Source: Calliopsis andreniformis (Eukaryota > Arthropoda > Insecta > Hymenoptera > Andrenidae). Taken from it: a stretch of 64,000 nucleotides of DNA. Positions 39,194 through 52,053 of the stretch are shown here, one piece after another (position 1 is the first letter of the stretch; the number at the start of each line of letters is the position of its first letter). The DNA lies in assembly GCF_051401765.1 (NCBI RefSeq), contig NW_027480505.1:62001-126000 (forward strand). Direction: 5' to 3'. Both the position numbers and the translations under genes were made by a program. Under the pieces are notes generated by a model. That model saw only the letters and a program-made list of their open reading frames with translations, searched no databases and had not been told where the DNA came from.

Positions 39194-39930
39194 GGCGTTG
39201 ACTTCTTAGGCCCTAACTATTCGATCTGGTGGAACAACGCCCTAGAGTGAAGCCTCGGTTGCCCGGAACGTAGATATGACCATATCTTTAGCACTGGTGG
39301 CAGTTATACCAGTTATACGATGGAAAATCTGTTGGATTTTTATTGTACTTTATGCGTCTGGAGTTGTTTTCTAAGGCCGCAACTATTCGACCTGGTGGTG
39401 CAACATACTAGAGTGAAGCCTAGGTTGCCCGGAGCGTAGAATTGACCATCACTTTCACACTGGCTGCAATTATTCCTGTTATACGATGTAAAAACTGTTG
39501 CATCTATATTGTATTTTATGCTTCTGGCGATGACTTCTAAGGCCGTGGCAACTCGATGTGGTGGAGCAACGCCCTAGAGTGAAGCCTAGGTTGCCCGGAA
39601 CGTAGAATTGACCTTAACTTTCATACTGGTTGCAATTATTCGTTTTATACAATGGAAAAACTGTTCTATTTATTTAATATTTTATGCAGCTGGCGTTGAC
39701 TTCTTACGCCCTAACTATTGGATCTGGTGGACTAACGCCCTAGAGTGAAGCCTAGGTTGGCAGGAACGTAGAAATGAACATCGCTTTCACACTGGTTGCA
39801 TTTATTCCTGTTATACGATGGAAAAACTCTTGTATATTTATTGTCTTTTATGCTTCGGGCGTTGTCTTTTAAGGCCTTAACTATTCGATCTAGTGGAGGA
39901 ACGCCCTAGGGTGAAGCCCAGGTTGCCCGG
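39194..39930 (+). repeat. Divergent monomers flanking the inversion junction, left side
   Basis: The last four to five plus-oriented monomers carry many private variants, for example AGCACTGGTGGCAGTTATACC, GGAGTTGTTTTC, CAACATACTAGAG and CGTGGCAACTCG. I found no near-identical copy of them in the window. Homogenisation seems weaker here than in the block that ends at 39,193. Confidence 0.7.
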
Positions 39931-39940
39931 CCTTAGATGT
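39921..39940. other. Orientation-switch (inversion) junction in the satellite
   Basis: The left arm reads GGTTGCCCGG up to 39,930, which is consensus positions 9-18. The next base starts CCTTAGATGTCAAC, the reverse complement of the segment around consensus positions 115-128. The two G bases at 39,929-39,930 fit both sides, giving a 2-bp overlap. There is no filler or unique DNA. Because position 18 is joined to the complement of about position 128, the arms are not a perfect palindrome across the junction. This is a break-and-join inversion, not a simple hairpin fold-back. A misassembly between two arrays is the main alternative. Confidence 0.93.
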
Positions 39941-42900
39941 CAACGCGCGAAACATAAAACACAAAATAAATAGAACAGCTTTTCCGTTGTATAAATCGAA
40001 TAATTGCTACCAGTGTGAAAGTTATGGTCATTTCTACGTTCCGGGCAACCTAGGCTTCACCCTAGTGCGTTGTTCCACCAGATCGAATAGTTAAGGCCTA
40101 AGAAGTGTACGCCAGAAGCATAAAATGCAATATAAATACAACAGTTTTTCCATCGTATAAAACGGATAATTGCATCCAGTATGAAAGTAATGGTGATTTC
40201 TACTTCCCGGGCAACCTAGGATTCACCCTAGGGCGTTGTTCCAACAGATTGAAAAGTTAGTGCTTAAGAAGTGAACGCCAGAAGCATAAAATACAATATA
40301 AATACAACAGTTTTTCCATCGTATAAATCGGATAATTGCAACCACTATGAAAGTTATGGTCATTTCTACCATCCGGGCAACCTAGGGTTCACTCTAGGGC
40401 GTTGCTCCACCAGATCGAATAGTTAGGGCCTTAGAAGTCAACGCCAGAAGCATAAGGTACAATATAAATACAACAGCTTTTCCATCGTATAACAGGAACA
40501 ATAGCAACCAGTGTGAAAGATATGGTCATTTCTACGTTCCGGGCAAGCTAGGCGTCACTCAAAGGCGGTGCTCCACCAGATCGAATAGTTAGGGCCCAAG
40601 AAGTCAACACCAGAAGCATAAAATACAATATAAATGCAACAGATTTTCCATCGTATAAAATGAATAATTGCAAAGAGTGTGAAAGTAATGGTCATTTCTA
40701 CGTTCCGGGCAACCTAGATTTCACTCGAGGGCGTTGCTCCACCAGATCGAATAGTTAGTGCGTTAGAAGTCAACGTCAGAAGCATAAAATACAGTATAAA
40801 TACAACAGCTTTTCCATCGTATAAAACGAATAATTACAACCAGTATGAAAGTTATGTACATTTCTACTTTCCGGGCAACCTAGGCTTCACCCTAGGGCGA
40901 TGCTCCACCAGATCGAATAGTTAGGGCCTTAGAAGTCAACGCGTGAAACACAAAACACAAAATAAATAGAACAGTTTTTCCATTGTATAAATCGAATAAT
41001 TGCTACCAGTGTGAAAGTTATGGTCATTTCTACGTTCCGGGCAACCTAGGATTCACCCTAGGGCGTTGCTCCAACAGATTGAAAAGTCAGTGCCTAAGAA
41101 GTGAACGCCAGAAGCATAAAATACAATATAAATACAACAGTTTTTGCATCGTATAAACCGGATAATTGCAACCAGTATGAAAGTTATGGTCATTTCTACT
41201 TTCCGGGCAACCTAGGATTCACCCTTGTGCGTTGCTCCAACAGATTGAATAGTTAGTGCCTTAGAAGTCAACGCCCGAAGCATCAAATGCAATAAAAATA
41301 CAACAGTTTTTCCATCATATAACAGGAGTAATTGCAACCAGTTTGAAAGTGATGGTCTTTTCTACGTTCCGGGCACCCTAGGCTTCACTCTAGGGCGTTG
41401 CTCCACCACATCGAATACTTAGTGCCATAGAAGTCAACGTCAGAAGCATAAAATACAATATAAATACAACAGTTTTTCCGTCGTATAACAGGAATAATTG
41501 CAACCAGTTTGAAAGTTATGGTCATTTCTACTTTCCGGGCAATCTAGGCTTCACCCTAGGGCGTTGTTCCACCCGGTCGAGTAGTTAGGACCTAAGAAGT
41601 GAACGCCAGAAGCATAAAATACAATATAAATACAACAGTTTTTCCATTGTATAAAACGAATAATTGCAACCAGTGTGAAAGTTATGGTCATTTCTACGTT
41701 CAGGGAAACCTAGGCTTCACTCTAGGGCGTTGCCCCAACAGATCGAATAGTTGGTGCCTTAGAAGTCAACGTCAGAAGCATAAAATACAATATAAATACA
41801 ACAGTTTTTCCATCGTATAAAACGAATAATTGCTACCAGTGTGAAAGTTATGGTCATTTCTACGTTCCGTGTAACCTAGGCTTCACTCTAGGGTGTTGCT
41901 CCACCATATCGAATACTTAGTGCCTTAGAAGTCAACGACAGAAGCATAAAATGCAATATAAGTACAACAGTTTTTCCATCGTATAACAGGAATAATTGCA
42001 ACCAGTTTGAAAGTTATGGTCATTTCTACTTGCCGGGCAACCTAGGCTTCACCCTAGGGCGTTGTTCTACCCGATCGAATAGTTAGGGCCTAAGAAGTGA
42101 ACGCCAGAAGCATAAAATACAATATAAATACAACAGTTTTTCCATCGTATAAAACGAATAACTGCAACCAGAGTGAAAGTTATGGTCATTTCTACGTTCC
42201 GGGCAACCTAGGCTTCACCCTAGGATGTGGCTCCACCATATCGAATAGTTAGGGGCTTAGAAGTCAACACCCGAAGCATAAAGTACAATAAAAATAGAAC
42301 AGTTTTTCCATCGTATAAAACGAATAATTGCAACCAGTGTGAAAGTTATGGTCATTTCTACGTTCCGGGCAACCTAGGCTTCACTCTAGGGCGCTGCTCC
42401 ACCAGATCGAATAGTTAGGGCCTAAGAAGTCAACACCAGGAGCATAAAATACAATATAAATACAACAGGTTTTCCATCCCATAATATGAGTAATTGCAAC
42501 CAGTGCGAAAGTGATGGTCATTTCTGCGTTCCGGGCAACCTAAGCTTCACTCTAGGGCGTTGCACCACCAGATCGAACAGTTAGTGCCTTAGAAGTCAAC
42601 GCCAGAAGCATAAAATACAATATAAATACAACAGTTTTTCCATCGTATAACAGGAATAATTGCAACCAGTTTGAAAGTAATGGTCATTTCTACTTGCCGG
42701 GCAACCTAGGATTCACCCTTGTGCGTTGCTCCAACAGATTGAATAGTTAGTGCCTTAGAAGTCAACGCCCGAAGCATCAAATGCAATAAAAATACAACAG
42801 TTTTTCCATCATATAACAGGAGTAATTGCAACCAGTTTGAAAGTGATGGTCTTTTCTACGTTCCGGGCACCCTAGGCTTCACTCTAGGGCGGTGCTCCAC

Positions 42901-45900
42901 CACATCGAATACTTAGTGCCTTAGAAGTCAACGTCAGAAGCATAAAATACAATATAAATACAACAGTTTTTCCATCGTATAACAGGAATAATTGCAACCA
43001 GTTTGAAAGTTATTTACATTTCTACTTTCCGGGCAACCTCGGCTTCACACTTGGGCGATGCTCCACCATATCGAATAGTTAGGGCCTTAGAAGTCAACGC
43101 GCGAAACATAAAACACAAAATAAATAGAACAGTTTTTCCATTGAATAAGTCGAATAATTGCTACCAGTGTGAAAGTTATGGTCATTTCTACGTTCCGGGC
43201 AACCTAGGCTTCACCCCAGTGCGTTGGCCACCAGATCGAATTGTTAAGGCCTAAGAAGTGAACGCCAGAAGCATAAAATACAATATAAATACAACAGTTT
43301 TTCCATCGTATAAAACGAATAATTGCTACCAGTGTGAAAGTTATGGTCATTTCTACGTTCCGGGCAACCTAGGCTTCACTCTAGGGCGTTGCTCCACCAG
43401 ATCGAATAGTTAGGGCCTAAGAAGTCAACACCAGGAGCATAAAATACTATATAAATGCAACAGCTTTTCCATCGTATAAAATGAATAATTGCAAAGAGTG
43501 TGAAAGTAATGGTCATTTCTACGTTCCGTGTAACCTAGGCTTCACCCTAGGGCGTTGCTCCAACAGATTGGACAGTTAGGGCCTTGGAAGTCAACGCCCG
43601 AAGCATAAAATGCAACAAAAATGCAACAGTTTTTCGATCATATAACAGGGATAGTTGCAACCAGTTTGAAAGTGATGGTCATTTCTACGTTCCGGGCACC
43701 CAAGGCTTCACTCTAGGGCGTTGCTCCACCAGATCGAATGGTTAGTGCCTTAGAATTCAACGCCACAAGCATAAAATACAATATAAGTACAACAGTTTTT
43801 CCATCGTATAACAGGAATAATTGCAACCCGTTTGAAAGTTAAGGTCATTTCTACTTTCCGGGCAACCTAGGCTTCACCCTAGTGCGTAGATCCACCATAT
43901 CGAATAGTTAGTGCCTTAGAAGTCAACCTCAGAAGCATAAAATACTGTATAAATACAACAGTTCTTCCATCGTATAAAACGAATAATTGCAACCAGTATG
44001 AAAGTCATGCTCATGTCTACGTTCCGGGAAACCAAGGCTTCACTCTAGGGCGTTGCTCTAACAGATCGAATAGTTGGTGCCTTACATGTCAACGTCAGAA
44101 GCATAAAATACAATATAAATACAACAGTTTTTCCATCGTATAAAGCGAATAATTGCAACCAGTATGAAAGTTATGGACATTTCTACTTTCCGGGCAACCT
44201 AGGCTTCACCCTAGGGCGTTGCTCCAACAGATTGAATAGTTAGGGCCTTAGAAGGCAACGCCCGAAGCATAAAATGCAATAAAAATACAACAGTTTTTCC
44301 ATCGTATAACAGGAATAATTGTAACCAGTTTGAAAGTGATGGTCATTTCTACGTTCCGGGCAACCTAGGCTTCACTCTAGGGCGTTGCTCCACCAGATCG
44401 AATACTTAGTGCCTTAGAAGTCATCGCCAGAAGCATAAAATGCAATATAAATACAACAGTTTTTCCATCGTATAACAGGAATAATTACAGCCAGTTTGAA
44501 AGTTATGGTCATTTCTACTTTCCGGGCAACCTAGGTTTCACCCTAGTGCGTAGCTCCACCAGATCGAATAGTTAGTGCCTTAGAAGTCAACGTCAGAAGC
44601 ATAAAATACAGTATAAATACAACAGTTCTTCCATCGTATAAAACGAATAATTGCAACCAGTATGAAAGTTATGGTCATTTCTACTATCCGGGCAACCTAG
44701 GCTTCACCCTAGGGCGTAGCTCCACCAGATCGAATAGTTAGTGCCTTAGAAGTCAACGTCAGAAGCATAAAATACAGTATAAAAACAACAGTTCTTCCAT
44801 CGTATAAAACGAATAATTGCAACCAGTATGAAAGTTATGGACATTTCTACTTTCCAGGCAACCTAGGCTTCACCCTAGGGCGTTGTTCCACCAGATCGAA
44901 TAGTTAAGGCCTAAGAAGTGAACGCCAGAAGCATAAAATACAATATAAATATAACGGTTTTTCCATCGAATAAAACGAATAATAGACACCAGTATGAAAG
45001 TCATGGTCATTTCTACGTTCCGGGAAACCAAGGCTTCTCTCTAGGGCGTTGCTCCAACAGATCGAATAGTTAGGGCCTCAGAAGTCAACGCCGGAAGCAT
45101 AAAATACGATATAAATACAACAGTTTTTCCATCGTATAAACCGGATAATTGCAACCAGTATGAAAGTTATGGCCGTTTCTACTTTCCGGGCACCCTAGGC
45201 TTCACTCTAGGGCGTTGCTCCACCATATCGAATACTTATTGCCTTAGAAGTCAACGCCAGAAGCATAAAATACAATATAAATACAACAGTTTTTCCATCG
45301 TATAACAGGTATAATTGCAACCAGTTTGAAAGTTAAGGTCATTTCTACTTTCCGGGCAACCTAGGCTTCACCCTAGTGCGCAGCTCCACCAGATGGAATA
45401 GTTAGTGCCTTAGAAGTCAACGTCAGAAGCATAAAATACAGTATAAATACAACAGTTCTTCCATCGTATAAAACGAATAATTGCAACCAGTATGAAAGTC
45501 ATGCTCATTTCTATGTTCCGGGAAACCAAGGCTTCACTCTAGGGCGTTGCTCCAACAGATCGAATAGTTAGGGCCTCAGAAGTCAACGCCAGAAGCATAA
45601 AATACAATATAAATACAACAGCTTTTCCATCGTATAAAACGAATAATTGCAACCACTATGAAAGTTATGGTCATTTCTACTATCCAGGCAACCTAGGCTT
45701 CACCCTAGGGCGTTGATCCACCAGATCGAATAGTTAGGGCCTTAGAAGTCAACGCCAGAAACATAAGGTACAATATAAATACAACAGCTTTTACATTGTA
45801 TAACAGGAACAATAGCAACCAGTGTGAAAGAAATGGTCATTTCTACGTTCCGGGCAACCTAGGCGTCACTCTAAGGCGTTCCTCCACCAGATCGAATAGT

Positions 45901-46889
45901 TAGGGCCCAAGAGGTCAACGCCAGAAGCATAAAATACAATATAAATGCAACAGCTTTTCCATCGTATAAAATGAATAATTGCAAAGAGTGTGAAACTAAT
46001 GGTCATTTCTACGTTCCGGGCAACCTAGGTTTCACTCTAGGGCGTTGCTCCACCAGATCGAATAGTTAGTGCGTTAGAAGTCAACGTCAGAAGCATAAAA
46101 TACAGTATAAATACAACAGCTTTTCCATCGTATAAAACGAATAATTGCAACCAGTATGAAAGTTATTTACATTTCTACTTTCCGGGCAACCTCGGCTTCA
46201 CCCTTGGGCGATGCTCCACCAGATCGAATAGTTAGGGCCTTAGAAGTCAACGCGCGAAACATAAAACACAAAATAAATAGAACAGTTTTTCCATTGAATA
46301 AGTCGAATAATTGCTACCAGTGTGAAAGTTATGGTCATTTCTACTTGCCGGGCAACCTAGGCTTCACCCTAGGGCGTAGCTCCACCAGATCGAATAGTTA
46401 GTGCCTTAGAAGTCAACGTCAGAAGCATAAAATACAGTATAAATACAACAGTTCTTCCATCGTATAAAACGAATAATTGCAACCAGTATGAAAGTTATGG
46501 ACATTTCTACTTTCCAGGCAACCTAGGCTTCACCCTAGGGCGTCGCTCCAACAGATCGAATAGTTGGTGCCTTACAAGTCAACGTCAGAAGCATAAAATA
46601 CAATATAAATACAACAGTTTTTTCATCGTATAAAACGAATAATTGCAACCAGTATGAAAGTTATGGACATTTCTACTTTCCGGGCAACATAGGCTTCACC
46701 CTAGGGCGTTGCTCCAACAGATTGAATAGTTAGGGCCCTAGAAGTCAACGCCCGAAGCATAAAATGCAATAAAAATACAACAGTTTTTCCATCGTATAAC
46801 TGGAATAATTGTAACCAGTTTGAAAGTGATGGTCATTTCGACGTTACGGGCAACCTAGGCTTCACACTAGGGCGTTGCTCCACCAGATC
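39931..46889 (-). repeat. Right-arm satellite without long tandem blocks
   Basis: About 42 inverted monomers. I found only short or scattered copies. A unit with GCGCGAAACATAAAACAC occurs at about 39,943, 43,098, 46,250 and 60,530. A unit with ATAAGGTACAATATAAATAC occurs at about 40,453, 45,763, 62,367 and 63,031. The stretch about 43,003-43,170 matches 46,156-46,323 (19 monomers less 1, from the deletion near 43,226). Confidence 0.8.
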
Positions 46890-48780
46890 GAATAGTTAGG
46901 GCCTAAGAAGTCAGCGCCAGAAGCATAAAATACAATATAAATATAACGGTTTTTCCATCGAATAAAACGAATAACAGCCACCAGTGTGAAGGTTATGGTC
47001 ATTTCTGTGTTCCGGGCAACCTAAGCTTCACTCTAGGGCGTTGCACCACCAGATCGAACAGTTAGTGCCTTAGAAGTCCACGCCAGAAGCATAAAATACA
47101 ATATAAATACAACAGTTTTTCCATCGTATAAAACGAATAATTGCAACCAGTATGAAAGTCATGGTCATTTCTACGTTCCGGGAAACCAAGGCTTCTCTCT
47201 AGGGCGTTGCTCCAACAGATCGAATAGTTAGGGCCTCAGAAGTCAACGCCAGAAGCATAAAATACGATATAAATCCAACAGTTTTTCCATCGTATAAACC
47301 GGATAATTGCAACCAGTATGAAAGTTATGGTCATTTCTACTTTCCGGGCACCCTAGGCTTCACTCTAGGGCGTTGCTCCACCATATCGAATACTTATTGC
47401 CTTAGAAGTCAACGCCAGAAGCATAAAATACAATATAAATACAACAGTTTTTCCATCGTATAACAGGTATAATTGCAACCAGTTTGAAAGTTAAGGTCAT
47501 TTCTACTTTCCGGGCAACCTAGGCTTCACCCTAGTGCGTAGCTCCACCAGATGGAATAGTTAGTGCCTTAGAAGTCAACACCAGGAGCATAAAATACAAT
47601 ATAAATGCAACAGCTTTTCCATCGTATAACAGGAATAATTGCAACCAGTTTGAAAGTTATGGTCATTTCTACTTGCCGGGCAACCTAGGCTTCACCCTAG
47701 GGCGTTGTTCTACCCGATCGAATAGTTAGGTCCTAAGAAGTGAACACCAGAAGCATAAAATACAATATAAATACAACTGTTTTTCCATCGTATAAAACGA
47801 ATAATTGCAACCAGAGTGAAAGTTATGGTCATTTCTACGTTCCGGGCACCCTAGGCTTCACTCTAGGGCGTTGCTCCACCATATCGAATACTTATTGCCT
47901 TAGAAGTCAACGCCAGAAGCATAAAATACAATATAAATACAACAGTTTTTCCATCGTATAACAGGTATAATTGCAACCAGTTTGAAAGTTAAGGTCATTT
48001 CTACTTTCCGGGCAACCTAGGCTTCACCCTAGTGCGTAGCTCCACCAGATGGAATAGTTAGTGCCTTAGAAGTCAACACCAGGAGAATAAAATACAATAT
48101 AAATGCAACAGCTTTTCCATCGTATAACAGGAATAATTGCAACCAGTTTGAAAGTTATGGTCATTTCTACTTGCCGGGCAACCTAGGCTTCACCCTAGGG
48201 CGTTGTTCTACCCGACCGAATAGTTAGGGCCTAAGAAGTGAACGCCAGAAGCATAAAATACAATATAAATACAACAGTTCTTCCATCGTATAAAACGAAT
48301 AATTGCAACCAGAGTGAAAGTTATGGTCATTTCTACGTTCCGGGCAACCTAGGCTTCACCCTAGGATGTGGCTCCACCATATCGAATAGTTAGGGGCTTA
48401 GAAGATAACACCCGAAGCATAAAGTACAATAAAAATAGGACAGTTTTTCCACCGTATAACAGGAATAATTGCAAACAGTGCGAAGGTAATGGTCATTTCT
48501 ACGTTCCGTGCAACCTAGGCTTCACTCTAGGGCGTTGGTCCACCAGGTCGAATAGTTGGTGCCTTAGAAGTCAACGTCAGAAGCATAAAATGCAATATAA
48601 ATACAACAGTTTTTCCATCGTATAAAACGAATAATTGCAACCCACTATGAAAGTTATGGACATTTCTACTTTCCGGGCAACATAGGCTTCACCCTAGGGC
48701 GTTGCTCCAACAGATTGAATAGTTAGGGCCTTAGAAGTCAACGCCCGAAGCATAAAATGCAATAAAAATACAACAGTTTT
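46890..48780 (-). repeat. Right-arm segmental repeat, 58 monomers apart (copy 1)
   Basis: Matches about 56,521-58,411 at 9,631 bp (58 monomers plus 3 bp, which the listed indels between them explain). Markers are GCCACCAGTGTGAAGG at 46,977 and 56,608, and the extra C in GCAACCCACTATG at 48,638 and 58,269. Confidence 0.85.
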
Positions 48781-49721
48781 TCCATCGTATAACTGGAATA
48801 ATTGTAACCAGTTTGAAAGTGATGGTCATTTCGACGTTACGGGCAACCTAGGCTTCACACTAGGGCGTTGCTCCACCAGATCGAATAGTTAGGGCCTAAG
48901 AAGTCAACACCAGGAGCATAAAATACAATATAAATGCAACAGCTTTTCCATCGTATAACAGGAATAATTGCAACCAGTTTGAAAGTTATGGTCATTTCTA
49001 CTTGCCGGGCAACCTAGGCTTCACCCTAGGGCGTTGTTCTACCCGATCGAATAGTTAGGGCCTAAGAAGTGAACGCCAGAAGCATAAAATACAATATAAA
49101 TGCAACAGTTTTTCCATCGTATAAAACGAATAATTGCAACCAGAGTGAAAGTTATGGTCACTTCTACGTTCCGGGCAACCTAGGCTTCACCCTAGGATGT
49201 GGCTCCACCATATCGAATAGTTAGGGGCTTAGAAGTCAACACCCGAAGCATAAAATACAATAAAAATATAACAGTTTTTCCACCGTATAACAGGAATAAT
49301 TGCAAACAGTGCGAAGGTAATGGTCATTTCTACGTTCCGTGCAACCTAGGCTTCACTCTAGGGCGTTGGTCCACCAGATCGAATAGTTGGTGCCTTAGAA
49401 GTCAACGTCAGAAGCATAAAATGCAATATAAATACAACAGTTTTTCCATCGTATAAAACGAATAATTGCAACCCACTATGAAAGTTATGGACATTTCTAC
49501 TTTCCGGGCAACATAGGCTTCACCCTAGGGCGTTGCTCCAACAGATTGAATAGTTAGGGCCTTAGAAGTCAACGCCCGAAGCATAAAATGCAATAAAAAT
49601 ACAACAGTTTTTCCATCGTATAATTGGAATAATTGTAACCAGTTTGAAAGTGATGGTCATTTCGACGTTACGGGCAACCTAGGCTTCACACTAGGGCGTT
49701 GCTCCACCAGATCGAATAGTT
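48060..49721 (-). repeat. Five-monomer tandem duplication (831 bp, two copies)
   Basis: GTCAACACCAGGAG starts at 48,072 and 48,903, 831 bp apart (5 x 166 plus the extra C near 48,641). Both copies carry GCAACCCACTATG and GGATGTGGCTCC. Small differences include AACTGG versus AATTGG near 48,791 and 49,622. Copies are about 48,060-48,890 and 48,891-49,721. Confidence 0.9.
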
Positions 49722-49735
49722 AGGGCCTAAGAAGT

Positions 49736-51020
49736 GAACACCAGGAGCATAAAATACAATATAAATACAACAGGTTTTCCATCCTATAATATGAATAATT
49801 GCAACCAGTGTGAAAGTTATGGTCATTTCTACGTTCCGGGCAACCTAGGCTTCACTCTAGGCCGTTGTTCCACCAGATCGAATAGTTAGGGCCTAAGAAG
49901 TGAACGCCAGAAGCATAAAACACAATATAAATGCAACAGCGTTTCCATCGTATATAATGTATATTTGCAAACAGTGTGAAAGTAATGGTCATTTCCACGT
50001 TCCGGGCAACCTAGACATCATTCTAGGGCGCTGTTCCACCAGATCGAACAGACAGGGCATAAGAAGTCAACGGCAGAAGAATAAAATACTATATAAGTAC
50101 AACAGTTTTTCCATTGTATAAAGTGAATAATTGCAAACATTGTGAAAGTAATGGTCATTTCTAAGTTCCGGGCAACCTAGACGTCACTCTAGGGCGTTGC
50201 TTCACCACATCGAATAGCTACGGCCTTAGAAGTCAACGCCAGAAGGAAAAAATGCAAGAAAAATTTCAACAGTTTTTTCATCGTACAACAGGAATAATTG
50301 CAACAAGCGTGAAGGTAATGATCATTTCTACGTTCCGGGCATCGCAGGCTTCACACTAGGGCGTTGCTCCACCAGATCGAATAGTTAGGGCCTAAGAAGT
50401 GAACACCAGGAGCATAAAATACAATATAAATACAACAGGTTTTCCATCCTATAATATGAATAATTGCAACCAGTGTGAAGGTAATGGTACGTTCGTCGTT
50501 CCGGGCAACCTAGACGTCACTGTAGTGCGTTGCTCCACCAGACCAAATAGTTAGGGCCTAAGAAGTGAACGCCAGAAGCATAAAATACAATATAAATGCA
50601 ACGGCGTTTCCATCGTATATAATGTATATTTGCAAACAGTGTGAAAGTAATGGTCATTTCTACGTTCCGGGCAACCTAGACTTCATTCTAGGGCGCTGTT
50701 CCACCAGATCGAACAGACAGGGCATAAGAAGTCAACGGCAGAAGAATAAAATAATATATAAGTACAACAGTTTTTCCATTGTATAAAGTGAAGAATTGCA
50801 AACATTGTGAAAGTAATGGTCATTTCTACGATCCGGGCAACCTAGACGTCACTCTAGGGCGTTGCTCCACCACATCGAATAGCTACGGCCTTAGAAGTCA
50901 ACGCCAGAAGGAAAAAATGCAATAAAAATACAACAGTTTTTTCATCGTATAACAGGAATAATTGCAACAAGCGTGAAGGTAATGATCATTTCTACGTTCC
51001 GGGCATCGCAGGCTTCACTC
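49736..51020 (-). repeat. Four-monomer tandem duplication (665 bp, two copies)
   Basis: GAACACCAGGAGC starts at 49,736 and 50,401. Shared rare marks are TATATAATGTATATTTGC and GGGCATCGCAGGCTTC. The 665-bp spacing is 4 x 166 plus one inserted base near 50,263. The second copy fades at about 51,020. Confidence 0.9.
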
Positions 51021-51160
51021 TAGGGCTTTGTTCCACCAGATCGAATAGTTAGGGCGTAAGATGTCAACGCCAGAAGCATAAAATGCAATATAAATATAAC
51101 AGTTTTTCCATTGTATAAAGTGAATAATTGCAAACATTGTGAAAGTAATGGTGATTTCTA

Positions 51161-52053
51161 CGTTCCGGGCAACCTAGGCTTCACTCTGGGTCGTTGCTCC
51201 ACCAGATCGAATAGCTAGCGACTTAGAATGAAACGCCAGAAGCATAGAATGCAATAAAAATACAACAGTTTTTCCATCGTATAACCGGAATAATTGCAAC
51301 CAGTGTGAATGTAATGGTCATTTCTACGTTCCGGGCAACCTAGGCTTCACTCTGGGTCGTTAATCCACCAGATCGAACAGCTAGGGACTTAGAATTAAAC
51401 GCCAGAAGCATAAAATACAATAAAGATGCAACAGTTTTTCCATCGTGTAACAGGAATAACTGCAACCAGTATGAATGTAATAGTCATTTCTAGGTTCCGG
51501 GCAACCTAGATTTCACTCTAGGCCGTTGCTCCACCAGCTCGAATTGTTAGGGCCTTAGAAGTCAACGCCAGAGACATAAAATACAATATAAATACAACAG
51601 CTTTACCATCGTACAAAATGAATAATTGCAAACAGTGTGAAAGTAACGGCCATTTCTACGTTCCGGGCAACCTAGGCTTCACTCTGAGTCGTTGCTCCAC
51701 CAGATCGAATAGCTAGCGACTTAGAATTAAACGCCAGAAGCATAGAATGCAATAAAAATACAACAGTTTTTCCATTGTATAACCGGAATAATTGCAACCA
51801 GTGTGAATGTAATGGTCATTTCTACGTTCCGGGCAACCTAGGCTTCACTCTGGGTCGTTGCTCCACCAGATCGAACAGCTAGGGACTTAGAATTAAACGC
51901 CAGAAGCATAAAATACAATAAAGATGCAACAGTTTTTCCATCGTGTAACAGGAATAACTGCAGCCAGTATGAATGTAATAGTCATTTCTACGTTCCGGGC
52001 AACCTAGATTTCACTCTAGGCCGTTGCTCCACCAGCTCGAATTGTTAGGGCCT
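51161..52053 (-). repeat. Three-monomer repeat (498 bp, two copies)
   Basis: About 51,161-51,555 is repeated at 51,659-52,053. TCACTCTGGG at 51,181 aligns with TCACTCTGAG at 51,679, a spacing of 498 bp (3 x 166). Both copies share GAATAGCTAGCGACTTAG and CACTCTAGGCCGTTGC. Confidence 0.85.

Larger units (their letters stand above)
1..39930 (+). repeat. 166-bp satellite array, left arm (about 240 monomers, plus orientation)
   Basis: A continuous head-to-tail array. The marker GAAGCCTAGG begins at 74, 240, 406 and 738, and so on at 166-bp steps; near the end it falls at 39,913 (as GAAGCCCAGG), a net phase change of -1 bp. The monomer is about 41% GC, with landmarks in order: CCTAGGTTGCCCGGAACG, a TTTCACACTGGTTGCAATTA segment, TTCGTTTTATACGATGG, an AT-rich TATTTATATTGTATTTTATG tract, GGCGTTGACTTCTAAGG, then TTCGATCTGGTGGAGCAACG. 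Monomers differ mainly by substitutions. The one-base indels I found are +1 near 2,973, -1 near 15,185, -1 near 25,881, +1 near 26,446, -1 near 31,260, -1 near 38,494 and +1 near 38,895. No gene, transposon or unique spacer was seen anywhere in this arm. Short open frames exist but are read through the satellite. Centromeric or pericentromeric location is inferred from unit length and array size, not shown. Confidence 0.98.

Noticed and set aside
39600..40260. Large perfect palindrome or cruciform centred on the orientation switch
   Set aside because: The two arms join at different monomer phases (18 and about 128) and their flanking monomers differ at many bases, so the junction is not a symmetric palindrome.
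41625..41632. TATAAATA, a TATA-box match on one strand of most monomers; AATAAA also present in some
   Set aside because: Both lie in the AT-rich tract, where such words are expected by chance. There is no downstream gene. Satellite transcription is possible but not shown.
41599..41820. Translated segment CNQCESYGH resembling a CCHC zinc knuckle (C-x2-C-x4-H)
   Set aside because: The fourth ligand position is not a cysteine in most copies, the peptide has no other domain, and it comes from the noncoding monomer in one frame. Chance similarity.
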